Below, one piece after another: positions 12,846 to 24,572 of a stretch of DNA of 64,000 nucleotides. The translations under genes were made by a program, and so were the position numbers. Under the pieces are notes generated by a model. The model was not told the origin of the DNA, ran no database searches, and saw nothing but the letters and a program-made list of their open reading frames with translations. Source of the DNA: Smallanthus sonchifolius (taxonomy: Eukaryota; Streptophyta; Magnoliopsida; Asterales; Asteraceae). The DNA lies in NCBI GenBank assembly GCA_023525975.1, contig CM042025.1:2557001-2621000 (forward strand). The letters run 5' to 3'. How positions within the stretch are numbered: position 1 is the first letter of the stretch; the number at the start of each line of letters is the position of its first letter.

Positions 12846-15389
12846 GGTCCCAACAAATAAAATGAATTGTTGCTCTCATAATTATTGGACATGTAGTGCT
12901 AGTCTCAACAAAAGCAATTTATGTATGAATATATGATATTCACCACTTATTCCAACAATCCTTAGTAAATTGGGATTAATATCACTGTTATTACCAAAAT
13001 AAATGTGCTATTCTGGAATAATGTGCTTGCAATCTTATTAGCTAAGCCACATATCACGCAAACTTCAAGTTGCGAATTTGATAACCATTTAGACGATGCA
13101 TCGATTTAAAACACTAAATGGTATACTAATTATGATATATATCTTTTATCATTTTCCATAATATTTTGGTATTCAAACCTTACTTTAGTTGATAATAATT
13201 GAAATCCCTTGAGAGCAAACAATACATGTATAATTATCAATTTGAAGAATCCCTTGGTTCTTCAATATATTTCACATCATCATTGACTCGGGATGGTCTA
13301 ACCGGTCATGCCAAATTTATTAAATAATCACGATCCAAATACTTCTGGTTTACGATCATATATGCTTTAGTTGTATTTGTGCTTGTTTAACACACCATAG
13401 AAAATACAAGAGAAGAGTGTATTAATATTTCAATCACTCATGTTAAAGCACTTTTTCCATAATTTTTTTTTTCATTTAATCACCCCGTAGTGTATCACTT
13501 TTTCCCGTTAATTTCATTATTAACATGGTTGATCTCATCACGATCGCCGCTACAATTACCTCAATTATGATCACGACACTTTACAATGATCATTATACAA
13601 TCATATTCACTTCAGGGAATTGATTAGAACCACACAACTTCCATGTTGGTTGTTTCAAACCTTTTATACTTCTTCAATAATAATGCTACTTTAGGAGCAT
13701 ATATATGGTGTGACAAATGAAAATTGTTTTATTCAACTTTACTTATAAATGACTCTCTTCACATATAAATCGAGAAATAATTATATATCGAGTTACGCTC
13801 ATTTATCATTCTTAAATCTTACCACTTTATGTAAGTTTATTATGGTCTAGTTCAGCGATTATTCAAAAGCAACCTTTGGCTTGTCCTTACTATACATATC
13901 GATGTTAAGTTAAATCAACTCAAATTTAAAAGATATGTCCATATCAATTACATATATAACGGATGTAAATCTCAAATCATGTTAACCCATGGCAACTCCT
14001 TATTCGAATTCTAGACCTTTTTAAGATATAAAATTACAATTCAATAACGAAACAACATTCATGAACGCATAACATACAAGTTAATTCATGATTACATTTA
14101 TTATATTTTATCTTTGTTCAAAATCTTCTCAATTAGCTAAAGAGTTCAACATAGTAAAACATATAAATTGAATCAACTATATAACTTCAACTAAATATTA
14201 TCTTTTATATTACAACTGTTCAATGCAATATCTAATTATACACATATAAAATGATAATTTATTCATGACAAATCAAATTATCACATCTTTCATGCATATT
14301 ATGTAATAAGTATTATAACAACTATAATTTAAATAATAATCCTCTTTTAATGCTAATGTCATAAATCGTGGTTTGAATTTGAATAATAGATATCCAACAT
14401 ATGTGACCACTACTTTAAGATTAATTACTTAATTAATATAATAATTTGGTATTTAATTATATGAATATGAAACATTGCTATTAGTTGTTAATAAAATGCC
14501 TTTAAATAACTAATAAATTAATATGAATGAGTATGATAAAACATGAATGTTAGAAATAATCATAATAATGAAATACACTCATAATATGATATAATAATCA
14601 AAGAATTATAATGAATAATCACATACCTTGATATTTAAACATCACTTAAAGATATAATATTTTCATGAAACCATCAATTAGACAATAAAACCAAGCAACA
14701 TAGAAAAGTCATGTGAGTGAGATTACATCTAGTAAAATCTAGATTCAATTACCTGATTTATTATAGCCTATTAAAATAGGTTCTCTAAAATAAAATACAC
14801 CTTAAAAAAAAATTAAGTTTAGAATTAAAAACCAGTTTTACTAATTTGTTACATATAGAACCAATGAAAGAAAACGGTCACCATAAATATCAAAATTAAT
14901 CCAATCATTGAACACTAACTTACATTTCATAATAAAGCATTTGAATTAGTTTTACAAGAGAATTAAAGAATTTAGTTGTAAATTAAATGACAATCATTCA
15001 CTACTAAAAAATAAAACTTTGATTACTCGTTGAATTACTAGTTTCACTAAAATTTTACATACCAATTAGTTAATTTACAAAACCATTTTATCTAATCGAC
15101 GATCATTTTGCCATTTTATTTAGCATCCAATTTCTCCGTATTTTAACAAGTTCTCAACTCGTGTATGTATAGGTATAAAGGTATATAATAAGAAGAAAAG
15201 GATTAATTATTGTTACCTTACTGTAGACTTTAACCAATACAGTAAGTTGAAACTCCCATTACAAGCTCCGATTATTCATCTCTAATAAAACCATCCATCT
15301 TTGGTTACAAGCTTCTTCTATTCATCCTCTTTCGATTTGGATATCGGGTGGTATATCAAAAAACAACGAACGAACTCGTGCTGATAACG

Positions 15390-15627
15390 TGTTGTATAAC
15401 AACAACCTACTAGCAATCTTGTACGAACTATATAAAGATAAGAATAAGACAATATAAATATACTGTGAAGAAAGATAGAACCGAGAGTGAGGGAACTCTT
15501 TTCATTGAGTATATGATATCATTTACATGAGGTCTCTATTTATAGGGATCTAAACATTAACACAAGTTAATGAGTAGATGAAGGTTATGGATGTGGAGAG
15601 TCACCACATTATGACTCATTCATAACA
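15390..15627 (-). repeat. 5' LTR of the Copia element
   Basis: It is the second 238-bp copy and keeps the same TATAAATAG. It differs from the other copy at two sites (GG for AG after the TATA region, and CACC for CATC near the end). On the minus strand it is followed by CGTTATCAGCACGAG, where a primer-binding site is expected. I could not match it securely to one tRNA. Confidence 0.9.
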
Positions 15628-15954
15628 ATGTTGATATTGATAATTTAATCAATAGTATTTTCAATTTTCACTTTTCTTATTAATCACTCGAGTAATCATA
15701 AATTTTCACTTTAAATTTACTCAATATCTCTCGGAGTTATATAATCTTATTATTTGTGCCAACAGCTTACCAAAGACAATGTTTCATTTTGCTAATAAAT
15801 AAACATGTGACCACTGAAGGCCTGTAGTTTAATAGTATCAAAGTATGTAACGAAGGTGTTCCTGATTGATGATTCAAGTCTTACCGTAAACAAAGCAAAG
15901 ATTTATAAGAGTATGTAAACCGGTTGTTAAAAAGAAATTTAAACATGTGACAAT

Positions 15955-16060
15955 CAGAATGGTCTAGAAGGAGGGGTAATCGGCCCATAAATATCTCTAT
16001 GAATTCGGTCTAAAGTTAATGGATATTCATTTTCAACTTTACCCATTGAAGACCAATTAA
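15955..16060 (-). pseudogene. Fragment of another Copia integrase
   Basis: The minus strand encodes ENEYPLTLDRIHRDIYGPIT followed by PPSRP, matching the Copia integrase core (usually ...HGDIYGPIHPPSGPF). It lies outside the complete Copia element, so it belongs to a separate, older relic. It is truncated on both sides. Confidence 0.7.
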
Positions 16061-16316
16061 CATTTTTTTTTCCAAACAAGCAAGTTGAACATTAAGTCTT
16101 TTGGTAATAGGGTCTTTAGGTCCATTAGAGGATGTTTATATGAATTTTTAGCTAGCATCGTTGTCGCTATGGGATTATCTTATCTATCATGATGATTTTG
16201 GAGTTAGTATCTTCTTATTAGAAACCATATTAATTTATATCTCGGATGTATATGTGTGATACAATCCAGAAGATTGAGCCCTTTTTTTATTTCAAGTATA
16301 AAATTTTGGACTTTTG

Positions 16317-16566
16317 TGTTGGAAATCAGGCCCAAACACACGAATTTTGATCTTAAAGATCAACTCTTTATTGATAAAACTCAACTAACACTTTATAATT
16401 AATCCCTAACATTTATTTATAATAAACCCTATACTAATCTTAACCCAACTCAAACTCAATTAAATAATCACATAAATAAGCAAACTCACTCATAATCATA
16501 GGCTAATACGAACTCAACCAAACAATTAATAAACTAATAATTATTATAATCAAGATTAATCCTTCA
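16317..16566 (-). mobile_element. Solo LTR, 250 bp
   Basis: On the minus strand it starts TGAAGGATTAATCTTGATTA and ends ATTTCCAACA. It is flanked by a perfect 5-bp duplication TTTTG (16312-16316 and 16567-16571). No internal region exists, so it is a recombination remnant. A diverged relative in the opposite orientation lies at about 31564. Confidence 0.85.
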
Positions 16567-16794
16567 TTTTGGTCATGTTGCTCAGTATATTTATATTCAA
16601 TGATGTTTTATTCGAGGCTTTAAGATGATAATTTTTGTGTCTTGTATCCTAAACGTTAATACATTTCTCTTGGATCTACTATAATCTAGAATAGTGCATG
16701 ATTTACCAGTGCATTTGTTACACCTAACTCTTAAAAAAAAATATTTTGTATTTAAAAAAAAATTAACATCAATTTGTTACACCTAAATGTCTTC

Positions 16795-17117
16795 TAACTT
16801 TACAACTGCAAGGACTTGAACCTAGAGGTGCAGGTGCACAAAAAACCGGTTTAGGATCTCAAACCGGTTTTCAAACCAACCCAAACCGATTGTTAAACTG
16901 GTTTGAAACCGCCGGTTTGTAAACTTATGGTTTGAAACCGGTTTAATCCGAACCGAACCGATCCAAACCCCTAAAAAACTGGTTTTAAACTGGTCAGAAC
17001 CGGTCAAACCTCTCTCAAAACGGTTTCGTTTGGTTTGAAAAACCGATTAGCGCACCTCTACTTGAAAAGTTGAACCCACACCTCTTTTGTGAGGAGTAAG
17101 CACCATACCACTACCAT
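16795..17117 (-). mobile_element. tRNA-derived SINE split by a hAT MITE
   Basis: The minus strand at 17117-17061 reads GGTAGTGGTATGG (A-box-like) and GTGTGGGTTCAA (start of a B box). The B box resumes at 16822 as GGTTCAAGTCCTTGCAG. Removing the MITE at 16823-17060 and one copy of the duplication restores a normal tRNA-like T arm. The SINE tail is unclear. Confidence 0.6.
16823..17060. mobile_element. hAT-type MITE rich in AACCGG
   Basis: Its termini are TAGAGGTGCAGG and GCGCACCTCTA. The flanking 8-mers CTTGAACC and CTTGAAAA share six positions, a decayed hAT duplication. The 238-bp interior is filled with AAACCGG/CCGGTTT words and the open frame here is only a by-product of them. Confidence 0.75.
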
Positions 17118-18365
17118 TAAGATTTAAAAAAAAATAAGCACGAATACACAACTTTTTTTTTGAACGGCAACTGATGTGCGTGAAGTATATATATTTTTAA
17201 TAAAGATTTTTCACACAAATGTCGGTTTTTAAAATTGTTTTCACCTAAACTAAACCACACACATGAAGGCAAGTGCACCTGTCGGGTTGTAATATAGAAT
17301 TGATAAGAACCGGATGTCAGTTTAACGTTCAATCCAGATCTTCAGTTGTTCGATTAAGTAGAGAAAATATTTCAATGTTCCGGTTTCTTTTTGTGACTCC
17401 TTTTTTTTTTTTCTGAAATGTCAATAACTAATTTTTGAGAAAATTGCAAGGATTTAATTTAAAAGTGATAAATGTTTTATTGAGATAATCATCTTAGTTT
17501 AGAATCCACTCCTTTGATTATGTCGAGACAAATTAAATGGCTAAAACTTGCAATTATGTTAATGTTCTTTGAAGCAATTGAATTAGAATCATGTCAAGGT
17601 TTTTAATCCCATAATCATTAAGAAAGACATTTATGAGTAAATTACATGTTGCCCACTTAAGATTAGTTTAATTAGATAAAAATGTGTAATTTCTTAACTT
17701 ATGAAATTCTAGGCCAAAGTCATATAAATTTTAAGCTTGAGTCATCAAAACTTTAATTAACACAACTATTGTTCAAAGAATAATCATAACATTTCTCTTA
17801 GTTTTTCCAAACACAATTAACGGGTTTGCGTGTCTCATTGTTTATTTCACAATAAAGGTTTCAAAGATTCATTCCTAATTCCTAGCTATAACATCATACC
17901 AAAAGATAGTAAGGTTATAAATAAATAGTAGTCTTATAGGTTTTCCAACACAATATAATTTCTCATTTATAAACCCTTAATTGATTCATAAACATTTAGA
18001 CATGCAACTCCATCAAGAAATTAACACAAACTTATCATTACGTTAACATAATATTTTAGCCATAATCATAAGTTCAACATAATTAATTAAGCTTCATCAA
18101 ACTAAGATGATTGAAAAGAGGTTTAGCTCATGGTGAGCTTACAAACAACAACACAAATGGAATGCATGCAAGTCATAATAAGATCAAAGAAATAACCAAA
18201 GTTTTTAAGTGGAGTAGTATGGTGATCTTCTAGGTGTATTTTGATGATGAAATGGATCTTCCTTAGCCTCCAAATGGTCTCCCAAGTGTGTTTTTGTGAG
18301 TGAAATTTCTACAAGAGGGCTCTCTTCAAAAAATGAGCCAAGAAACTATATTTATACTGTCTGAG
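17118..18365. other. No gene seen
   Basis: AT-rich DNA with scattered stops in all frames. The poly-T stretch followed by GAACGGCAAC (from 17151) looks like the reversed tail of a non-LTR retroelement. Nothing else was recognised. Confidence 0.5.
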
Positions 18366-18656
18366 CAATGGGGCACGCCCCGTGCCTGGTGAGGCACGGC
18401 CCCGTGCCGGGACCACAGTGTAACCTTTTTTTTTTCTGTCGCGAACGTACTGAACATGTACTGGGCACGGGGGCGTGCTTGGTGGGGCACGGCCCCGTGT
18501 TACACCTGGTCGGGGGACAAAGGTACACTTGTACAATTCTAAGTTGACCACGGGGGCGTGCCTGGTGGGGCACGGCCCGTGCTTGGCTGGGAGACTTCTT
18601 TCTTCTTCTGCAAAGTGGGGCACGGGGGTGTGCTTGATGGGGCACGACCCGTGCTT
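18366..18656. repeat. Array of GC-rich GGCACGGCCCCGTGCC palindromes
   Basis: Four imperfect modules (near 18369, 18462, 18549 and 18617) each combine GGGCACG, GGGGCGTGC and GGGGCACGGCCCGTG separated by 45-60 bp of unrelated spacer. The GC content contrasts sharply with the AT-rich surroundings. Similar CACGGGCCGTG blocks occur in long gypsy-type LTRs. Both long ORFs across here come from the repeat and are not genes. Confidence 0.7.
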
Positions 18657-18850
18657 GATCTTCTGATTTGTCTAATTTCTTCATTTCCCGTCGCTTATTT
18701 GCTTGATTATTTGTTTTGAGTCAGGAATTTTCTAGAATTCAAATAGAAGCTAAATATGCGACAAATTCAATTAATGTATAGAGAAATTGACAATAAATGG
18801 GATGCAAATGATGTAAAATATATGTATAATTTAGAGCACATCCGCAACAC

Positions 18851-19000
18851 CTAGCTATTGTAGGATAATTGGGTTTCCCCGGGGCAACACCTAGAACATC
18901 GAGGGTAGCCCACCCTAGGAGGAACCCTCAACTGGGTAAACCCCCTGACCTGGCCACAGACCCTCTTTTTTGCTGTGGTCCGGATTCGAACCCAACTTTT
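18851..19000 (-). mobile_element. SINE fragment (tRNA-like)
   Basis: The minus strand has a B-box-like GGGTTCGAATCCGG (18993-18981), then TGGCCAGGTCAGGGGGTTTA, then GGTTCCTCCTAGGGTGGG. The same order of words occurs in the SINEs near 30.4 kb and 31.1 kb. The A-box half is missing. Confidence 0.6.
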
Positions 19001-19439
19001 TTTGTCAGAAAAACGTTGCATTAGGTGAAGCAACTTTTTGTTATATAATGCAACTTTTTTCTGACAAATGGCCAACGGTAAATATACACAACTAGTTCCT
19101 AAGTTCATATCCATATTTGGTTCATTATCAAATAAATTTATTTCCACGTATTTTTCGTTGTTTTTCTTTGATGTTTGATGGATCTTAGTCAAATGCTTGA
19201 GTGTACAATACTTACATGACATATGATTCGTCCTTTTTGAATCTATAACGAGGATCTTCAAAGCATCCTAATAGACTGATGATGTGAATTCTGAATTCCT
19301 ATTATTATCTTGTTGTTTAGAATCGTAAACAAAAACCCACCAAACATTATTACGACCACATCCACGACCACCTTTGTGACTCTTTTAATGATGACTTCCA
19401 CTTACCTGGACGGGGTTAATGGGTGATTGATGTGTGGGT

Positions 19440-20640
19440 AATCCGAGGTGCAAAAATGCTATATTATGAATGGATTTATATAGAAAACCTAGCATAGAAA
19501 CTACCAATTTGTGTGTTATTTATGCAGGGCTCAAACATGGGATTACACACACAACTGGGACGTGTTGATCGAGAATTCTGGTAGCAAAAACTGAAGCAAA
19601 GGAAAGAAGAATGCTAATTGGGCGTAAATTACTCCCACCCGGCGTAATTTACGTCAGGCAAGAAAAGTTGGGCGTACAAGACCTCCGTATACAGGCTCGT
19701 TTGGCGTATTTAGAATTGACCCGGCGTAATTTACGGCCAGCCGGCATAAATTACGGCCAGTGACGGTTGTGAGCAGTTTTGAGCGGTTTTGGAGGAGTTC
19801 TTTAAGTGTATTCTGTAACTTTTCGAGAAAAAATAATCCCTGGAGGCTAGAGAACGTAGATGAGACAAGGAGACTTAGTGACAAAGGATTCCAACATCAA
19901 ATATTCATCAAGTGCTTCCCATAATCGCAACATATCATCATCATCAAGCATGAACATGTGTGGCTAAAACATTTGTGATCATAACCAGGTGTAGGTTTAT
20001 AATTTCGTTAGTTCAATTTGGGTCCTTTTCTGAATTAGACATGAGGTTCATTGTGTTTCGTTAATTGTGATGCTTCTTCATGTGGTTGTTTCTAATACTT
20101 GGTGTTAAAACATGCAATGACTTATTTTGATTCATGTATTCTTCTTCATCGGTGTGTAATCGTTAAAGGTTGAATGTGTGTCTGATGTATATGTTCATTG
20201 TATTGACAATTGCTAGAGATCACTTCGTATAGATTAACTTTATCGGTATCGTTCGTTATAAGTTTAGTCATACATGTGAAGGTCCTTCAATTGTACATCA
20301 AGTATTGTTATAATCAAGATTATGTCTATGTGATCTTCTAATTTAGTAAAGAACCTAGATTACTAATTGTGAATTAAAACTGAAACTTGGTTGTGCTCAT
20401 TCTCTTTAATTCTGTATTTCAATCTTATTAATTTTAAGTGTATGTTAAATCATAGTAACAATCAATCAAACAACTTTAAGTGCAAAATGGTTTACAATCA
20501 GTTCTTGTTATTCACCGACCACTAACTCTTCGTGGTTCGACACCCTGCTTACCCTAGCTAGTCTTAGGTAATTAGGAACACATAAACTTTTTATCTTTGA
20601 TCGGTACTTCGACACCGATCAGTGATCAAGAAGGCCCATG
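19440..20640. mobile_element. Probable LTR-retrotransposon debris
   Basis: The stretch includes a cluster of GGCGTAATTTACG palindromes (19617-19760). It ends with TCGTGGTTCGACACCCTGCT and CTTCGACACCGATCA, phrases typical of plant gypsy LTRs. No coding domain or paired LTR is visible, so class and limits are uncertain. Confidence 0.4.
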
Positions 20641-21246
20641 GCCTAGGTTGATGACCTCCATTGCACTTAGGAGGGGTATCCGCCTAAGGTCGGCCTAAGT
20701 GGTCGAGCCTACGTCATAATTTGTTTTTTCATGATGACTTCCTCATATATGAGTAGGACGACGAGCTATCATAGATGTTGTTCCATTCATTTCAATAAGT
20801 GGATTGAGCTATCATAGATGTTTTTTCAAAACAACGGAATAAATGATATAAACAATGAGAATTTTTTTCAAATATGTTCTAGATATTGTCATTTGAGCGT
20901 ATTTGAAGCATGTATAGCATGTCTTTATGAGTAATGTTGTCTTAACATGATTTTAGTTCATATGTAATACTAACCATAGTAGGTGTGCACCTAACACTTT
21001 TAAAACCTTAAAAACTTAAATGAGTGTTCGAAAAAAGTAACCGTCTCCAACTGCCATATATTTCTTGTTGGTTTTATCATAATTCTAAAGGATATTTCAT
21101 AGTCAACAGTATGGAATTTGTCCTATCAATGAACTGTTCGAGAGATCAAGAACGGATAAATAAATACCCATAATCAATTTGACAAAAAGGAGATTCCTCC
21201 GGAGAATTTGTTCCTAGAAAGGTCTAGCCATACAAGAACTCAGATC
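20641..21246. other. No gene seen
   Basis: Low-complexity AT-rich sequence with a GC-richer patch at 20630-20720 (GGCCCATGGCCTAGG). No ORF, RNA gene or bounded repeat was recognised. Confidence 0.4.
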
Positions 21247-21335
21247 ATTGAGGTGGCAAATCTAACCTTTTATTCACTCATTGAGGTGGCAGATCTAACC
21301 TTTTATTCACTCATTGAGGTGGCAGATCTAACCGC
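21247..21335 (+). repeat. 33-bp tandem repeat
   Basis: Units starting at 21247, 21280 and 21313 share ATTGAGGTGGCAGATCTAAC, with a diverged fourth phrase near 21359. Read in frame they give an 11-residue repeat (IEVADLTFYSL). Because 33 is a multiple of three, the array keeps a frame open without any other sign of coding. Confidence 0.85.
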
Positions 21336-22976
21336 GGACAAAAATATTGTCAAAAACACAGATCTAACATTTTATTCACTCAACGAAGAAATATTGTTTA
21401 ACACAAACTTCTCACAAATATAAAATACTACAAACTAAACAAATACAATACAAGAACTCGGATCATCAATGAAATGAACTGATACAAGAAACTTCTATAG
21501 AATCAGAAGACAAACGGGCGCGTATCATCAAATAGATTTTTTATTATTATTTTTTTTTTGAACAACAATAGTACAATACCCCAATTTGAAGCCCACTAAA
21601 CAGCTCGTAATAATTTACACCAATCCATTATAGGCGGAGCTCAAGCCATTGACCTCAAAGGGAGCTTCACCACTTTAACTTCAAATGGTTTTTCCATTGG
21701 ACCCAACCCCCCACCCCGTATCATCAAATAGATAAAACCATAATATAATAAGAAGATGAAGAGTCTACAGAGAGAGCGAAAGTAAACAAGAGAAACAAAA
21801 TGAGGTGAATGAGTGAGCCGTTCACTCTCTCTCCTCTTTATATACGCTCCAAACTCAAAAGGGATACTCCATGACCCATTCACAACCCGCGTTCTTTTAG
21901 AGAGGAAACGGGTTGAGATGGTTTTTTTTTCCCTTCAACCGGATATATGGACCGCCAATCACTCTCTAGCCCAGCTTCCTTTAAGTCCAGTTCAACCCAT
22001 CCAAAGAAAGTCCACTAAGCCAGATGCGTGAGGCCTGATGTGTGGGGCATTAGGCCCAGACGTGAACCCATCAATACCAACAAACAAGACTAAACAAAGA
22101 AACATTAGACAAATAATAACAAGAATATTTGCAATTTAAATTATATTATATTTTCAACAAACATTGGGTATATGACACATATATGTTGTAGCCGAGATTG
22201 ACTTGAGCTCGGATGAAATGACCAAAATATCCTGTGTTTTAAATCTTTACTATCCAAACCTGTTACTTTTCGTAATGATATTTTAGTCATTTTACCTTAA
22301 ACTTAAAAAAAAAAGTTAACGGGAGTTAGTCTTAATACCTAATCGTTACAAAATTGAAAACATAAAACCTAAGCCTATTACTTTCCATAAACCACCAGGA
22401 TTATCTATGTAATTAACTCTTTTTGTTATATTGTTGTGATTTGTTCAAGGAATAACAGAGACCTTAATAAGTTACAGTTCTTTAAATAACGAATTAAAAT
22501 ATATCATTATTAAAATTAATAAAATTAAGAAAAAAATCTATATAATTGTTATGACTTATGACAATCAATTATATTTAAAATTTAAAGTAAACTACGGTTT
22601 TAGTCCCTGTGTTTGGGTCAATTCCCAATTTTGTCTCATTTTTATCCAATCCACTAACCTCCATCCAATTATTCTGTTAAGTTAATATGAAAAAACGAAA
22701 ATACCCTTAAACTAATTACGTAATTTATTAACATGTTTAATAGTTGAAGGATCATTTGTGTAATTTATTTAAAATAATACAATAAAACACATTATATACA
22801 CATTTTATATACCATACCCTACACCACCCCCTTCCCCCACCACCGCCACCCCACACCACCACCACAATCTTTACCACCACACCGTCGTCGCCATCTCAAT
22901 CGTCGTTTTCTCTTTCTCTAACCCTATATCTACAACTATCCTCTGACAGTCGCCTGCCAGACCACCACCGCTGAAC
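21336..22976. other. No gene; retroelement tail and repeat debris
   Basis: A poly-T stretch followed by GAACAACAATAG (21549) looks like the reversed tail of a LINE or SINE. From 22590, ACGGTTTTAGTCCCTGTGTT begins a common plant repeat that leads into a CCACC-rich stretch, which is split by the solo LTR at 22982. Confidence 0.4.
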
Positions 22977-23815
22977 ACCACTGTTAGGCCCCTTTCCGGA
23001 AGACCTCACTTGTTGGACTTACTCATGAACATAGTGATGAAAACTTAATGAACTATAACATTAAAAACATAGCGGGAGCGTACATCGTTCTATCACATAA
23101 ACAACGGAAGTCTTTAACATATAAAGGAAACAATTGTCTGGAAAACACATAATCACATAACAGGATGTCAGTCTTATGTCGGGCAGCCTTCACGCCTTGA
23201 CACGTTCTTCCCTTTTTGCTACCTGAAGTGCATACTAAAAGTCAGCTAACGCTGGTGAGTTCTAGTTTAAAAGCAATCAGACATTAGCATTTTCTTGTGA
23301 GGATAAATACATATATATATATATGTATATACTTATTTGTACCTTCTTTACTTTACTTCTTTCATAAAACATACATAATGAGTACGCATATAGATACATA
23401 CATGTTTATTACTTGGTGCACATTCATTGGTCATACACGTATGGGTGATCAACCCGTTACTTTGCTTACGTAAGTCACAAAGACAAACGTTCTCGAACTA
23501 CCGTCGTAGCCCATTTACTTAACCGTCCGGCACTAGAAACCGTCCGTCATATCTTTAAACCGTCCGGAAAATCTTCGACCGTCCGTCTTTACCGTCCTAC
23601 CATCGTAGTCCGTCATATTCGCCCGTCTGCCCTAAGGCATCCGTTTCCCACTAGAAATATATATGCAGCCATGCATCGATTGAGCGACTTACTCCACCGT
23701 AGTGGCCTTAGTTTAGTCTACCTTTCTAGACTTTCATTTCTAGCTGCATAATAGTCGAATGGTCGTCCGTCTACCGAAGTAGCCGTTATCATTGTTTCTG
23801 TCCATAACGTTCATT

Positions 23816-24087
23816 CATACTTAGCAAGCAATATATACATGGATATAAAACAAGATTTCATTCTTACACGTTATGTCATACTTTTCATACTTGGCAAACA
23901 ATATATACATGGATATAAAGCAAGATTTCTTTTTTATACGTTATGTCATACTTTTCATACTTGGCAAGCAATATATACATGGATATAAAGCAAGATTTCT
24001 TTCTTATACGTTATGTCATACTTTTCATACTTGGCAAGCAATATATACATGGATATAAAGCAAGATTTCTTTCTTATACGTTATATC
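23816..24087 (+). repeat. 70-bp tandem repeat inside the solo LTR
   Basis: Four units with an exact 70-bp period carry CTTGGCAAGCAATATATACA at about 23820, 23890, 23960 and 24030. The last three are nearly identical, which suggests recent unequal exchange or slippage. Confidence 0.92.
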
Positions 24088-24417
24088 ATGCTTTCATTTC
24101 TTTATTTATAAACATACTTGTTATACTTATATTCCGCATGTATTGTCATATAACACATAACATAACATTATTTCATATCATGTATACACTTCAGCCCCAA
24201 AACATTTAAAATCATTTGCACGTAACACATAGGGGGCACATAGAACTCACTTGATGAGTGGTTTCTAAAATACTCTTAGCTGGTTACTGAGCGTCACTAA
24301 TGTCACTCACAATCTGTATAATAAGGTCATCCACATAAGGTAGTGTTCCTTATTGACACTAAACATTTTCATGCTTGGACCTAGTAGTTTCGATAAGTAG
24401 TTTATATCGAAACTATG

Positions 24418-24572
24418 GTAGTTTCGGGTCATGGTTCATATCGAAACTAGAGTAGTTTCGGGTCATGGTTCATATCGAAACTATTTGTTCAACAGAACTA
24501 TTTATTCAACAGAAACTACTTTGTTCAATAGAAACTATTTGTTTAATAGAAACTATCTGTTTAATAGAAACT
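24418..24572 (+). repeat. Minisatellite of GAAACTA units inside the solo LTR
   Basis: A 32-bp phrase (TAGTTTCGGGTCATGGTTCA) occurs twice, followed by about five 18-20-bp units of the form GAAACTATTTGTTCAACA. It is non-coding. Confidence 0.75.

Larger units (their letters stand above)
9938..15627 (-). mobile_element. Ty1/Copia LTR retrotransposon, recent insertion with decayed coding region
   Basis: Two 238-bp LTRs (15390-15627 is the 5' LTR, 9938-10175 the 3' LTR in the minus orientation) begin TGTTATGAATG and end TACAACA. They are flanked by the 5-bp duplication ATGTT at 9933-9937 and 15628-15632. Just upstream of the 3' LTR, the minus strand shows a polypurine tract CAAGGGGGAG (10185-10176). 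By eye the LTRs differ at only two positions. The pol region survives only as integrase and post-integrase fragments (12845-12112), and about 13-15.3 kb is AT-rich without ORFs. The element therefore cannot encode its own machinery and was probably mobilised in trans. Confidence 0.93.

Noticed and set aside
18309..18684. Overlapping ORFs of 104 and 110 codons on the minus strand
   Set aside because: They arise from the GC-rich CACGGGGC palindrome array, which lacks stops by composition. The peptides are Pro/Arg/His-rich repeats without any domain.
21208..21423. 71-codon ORF with an 11-residue repeat
   Set aside because: The 33-bp unit keeps frame automatically. There is no start context, homologue or neighbouring exon.
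23816..24087. Possible CRISPR-like array
   Set aside because: The units are contiguous 70-bp tandem copies without unique spacers, and the DNA is a plant nuclear genome.
23873..24209. Two overlapping plus-strand ORFs of 61 and 88 codons
   Set aside because: They are translations of the 70-bp tandem repeat within the solo LTR, with repeated peptide phrases caused by the repeat.
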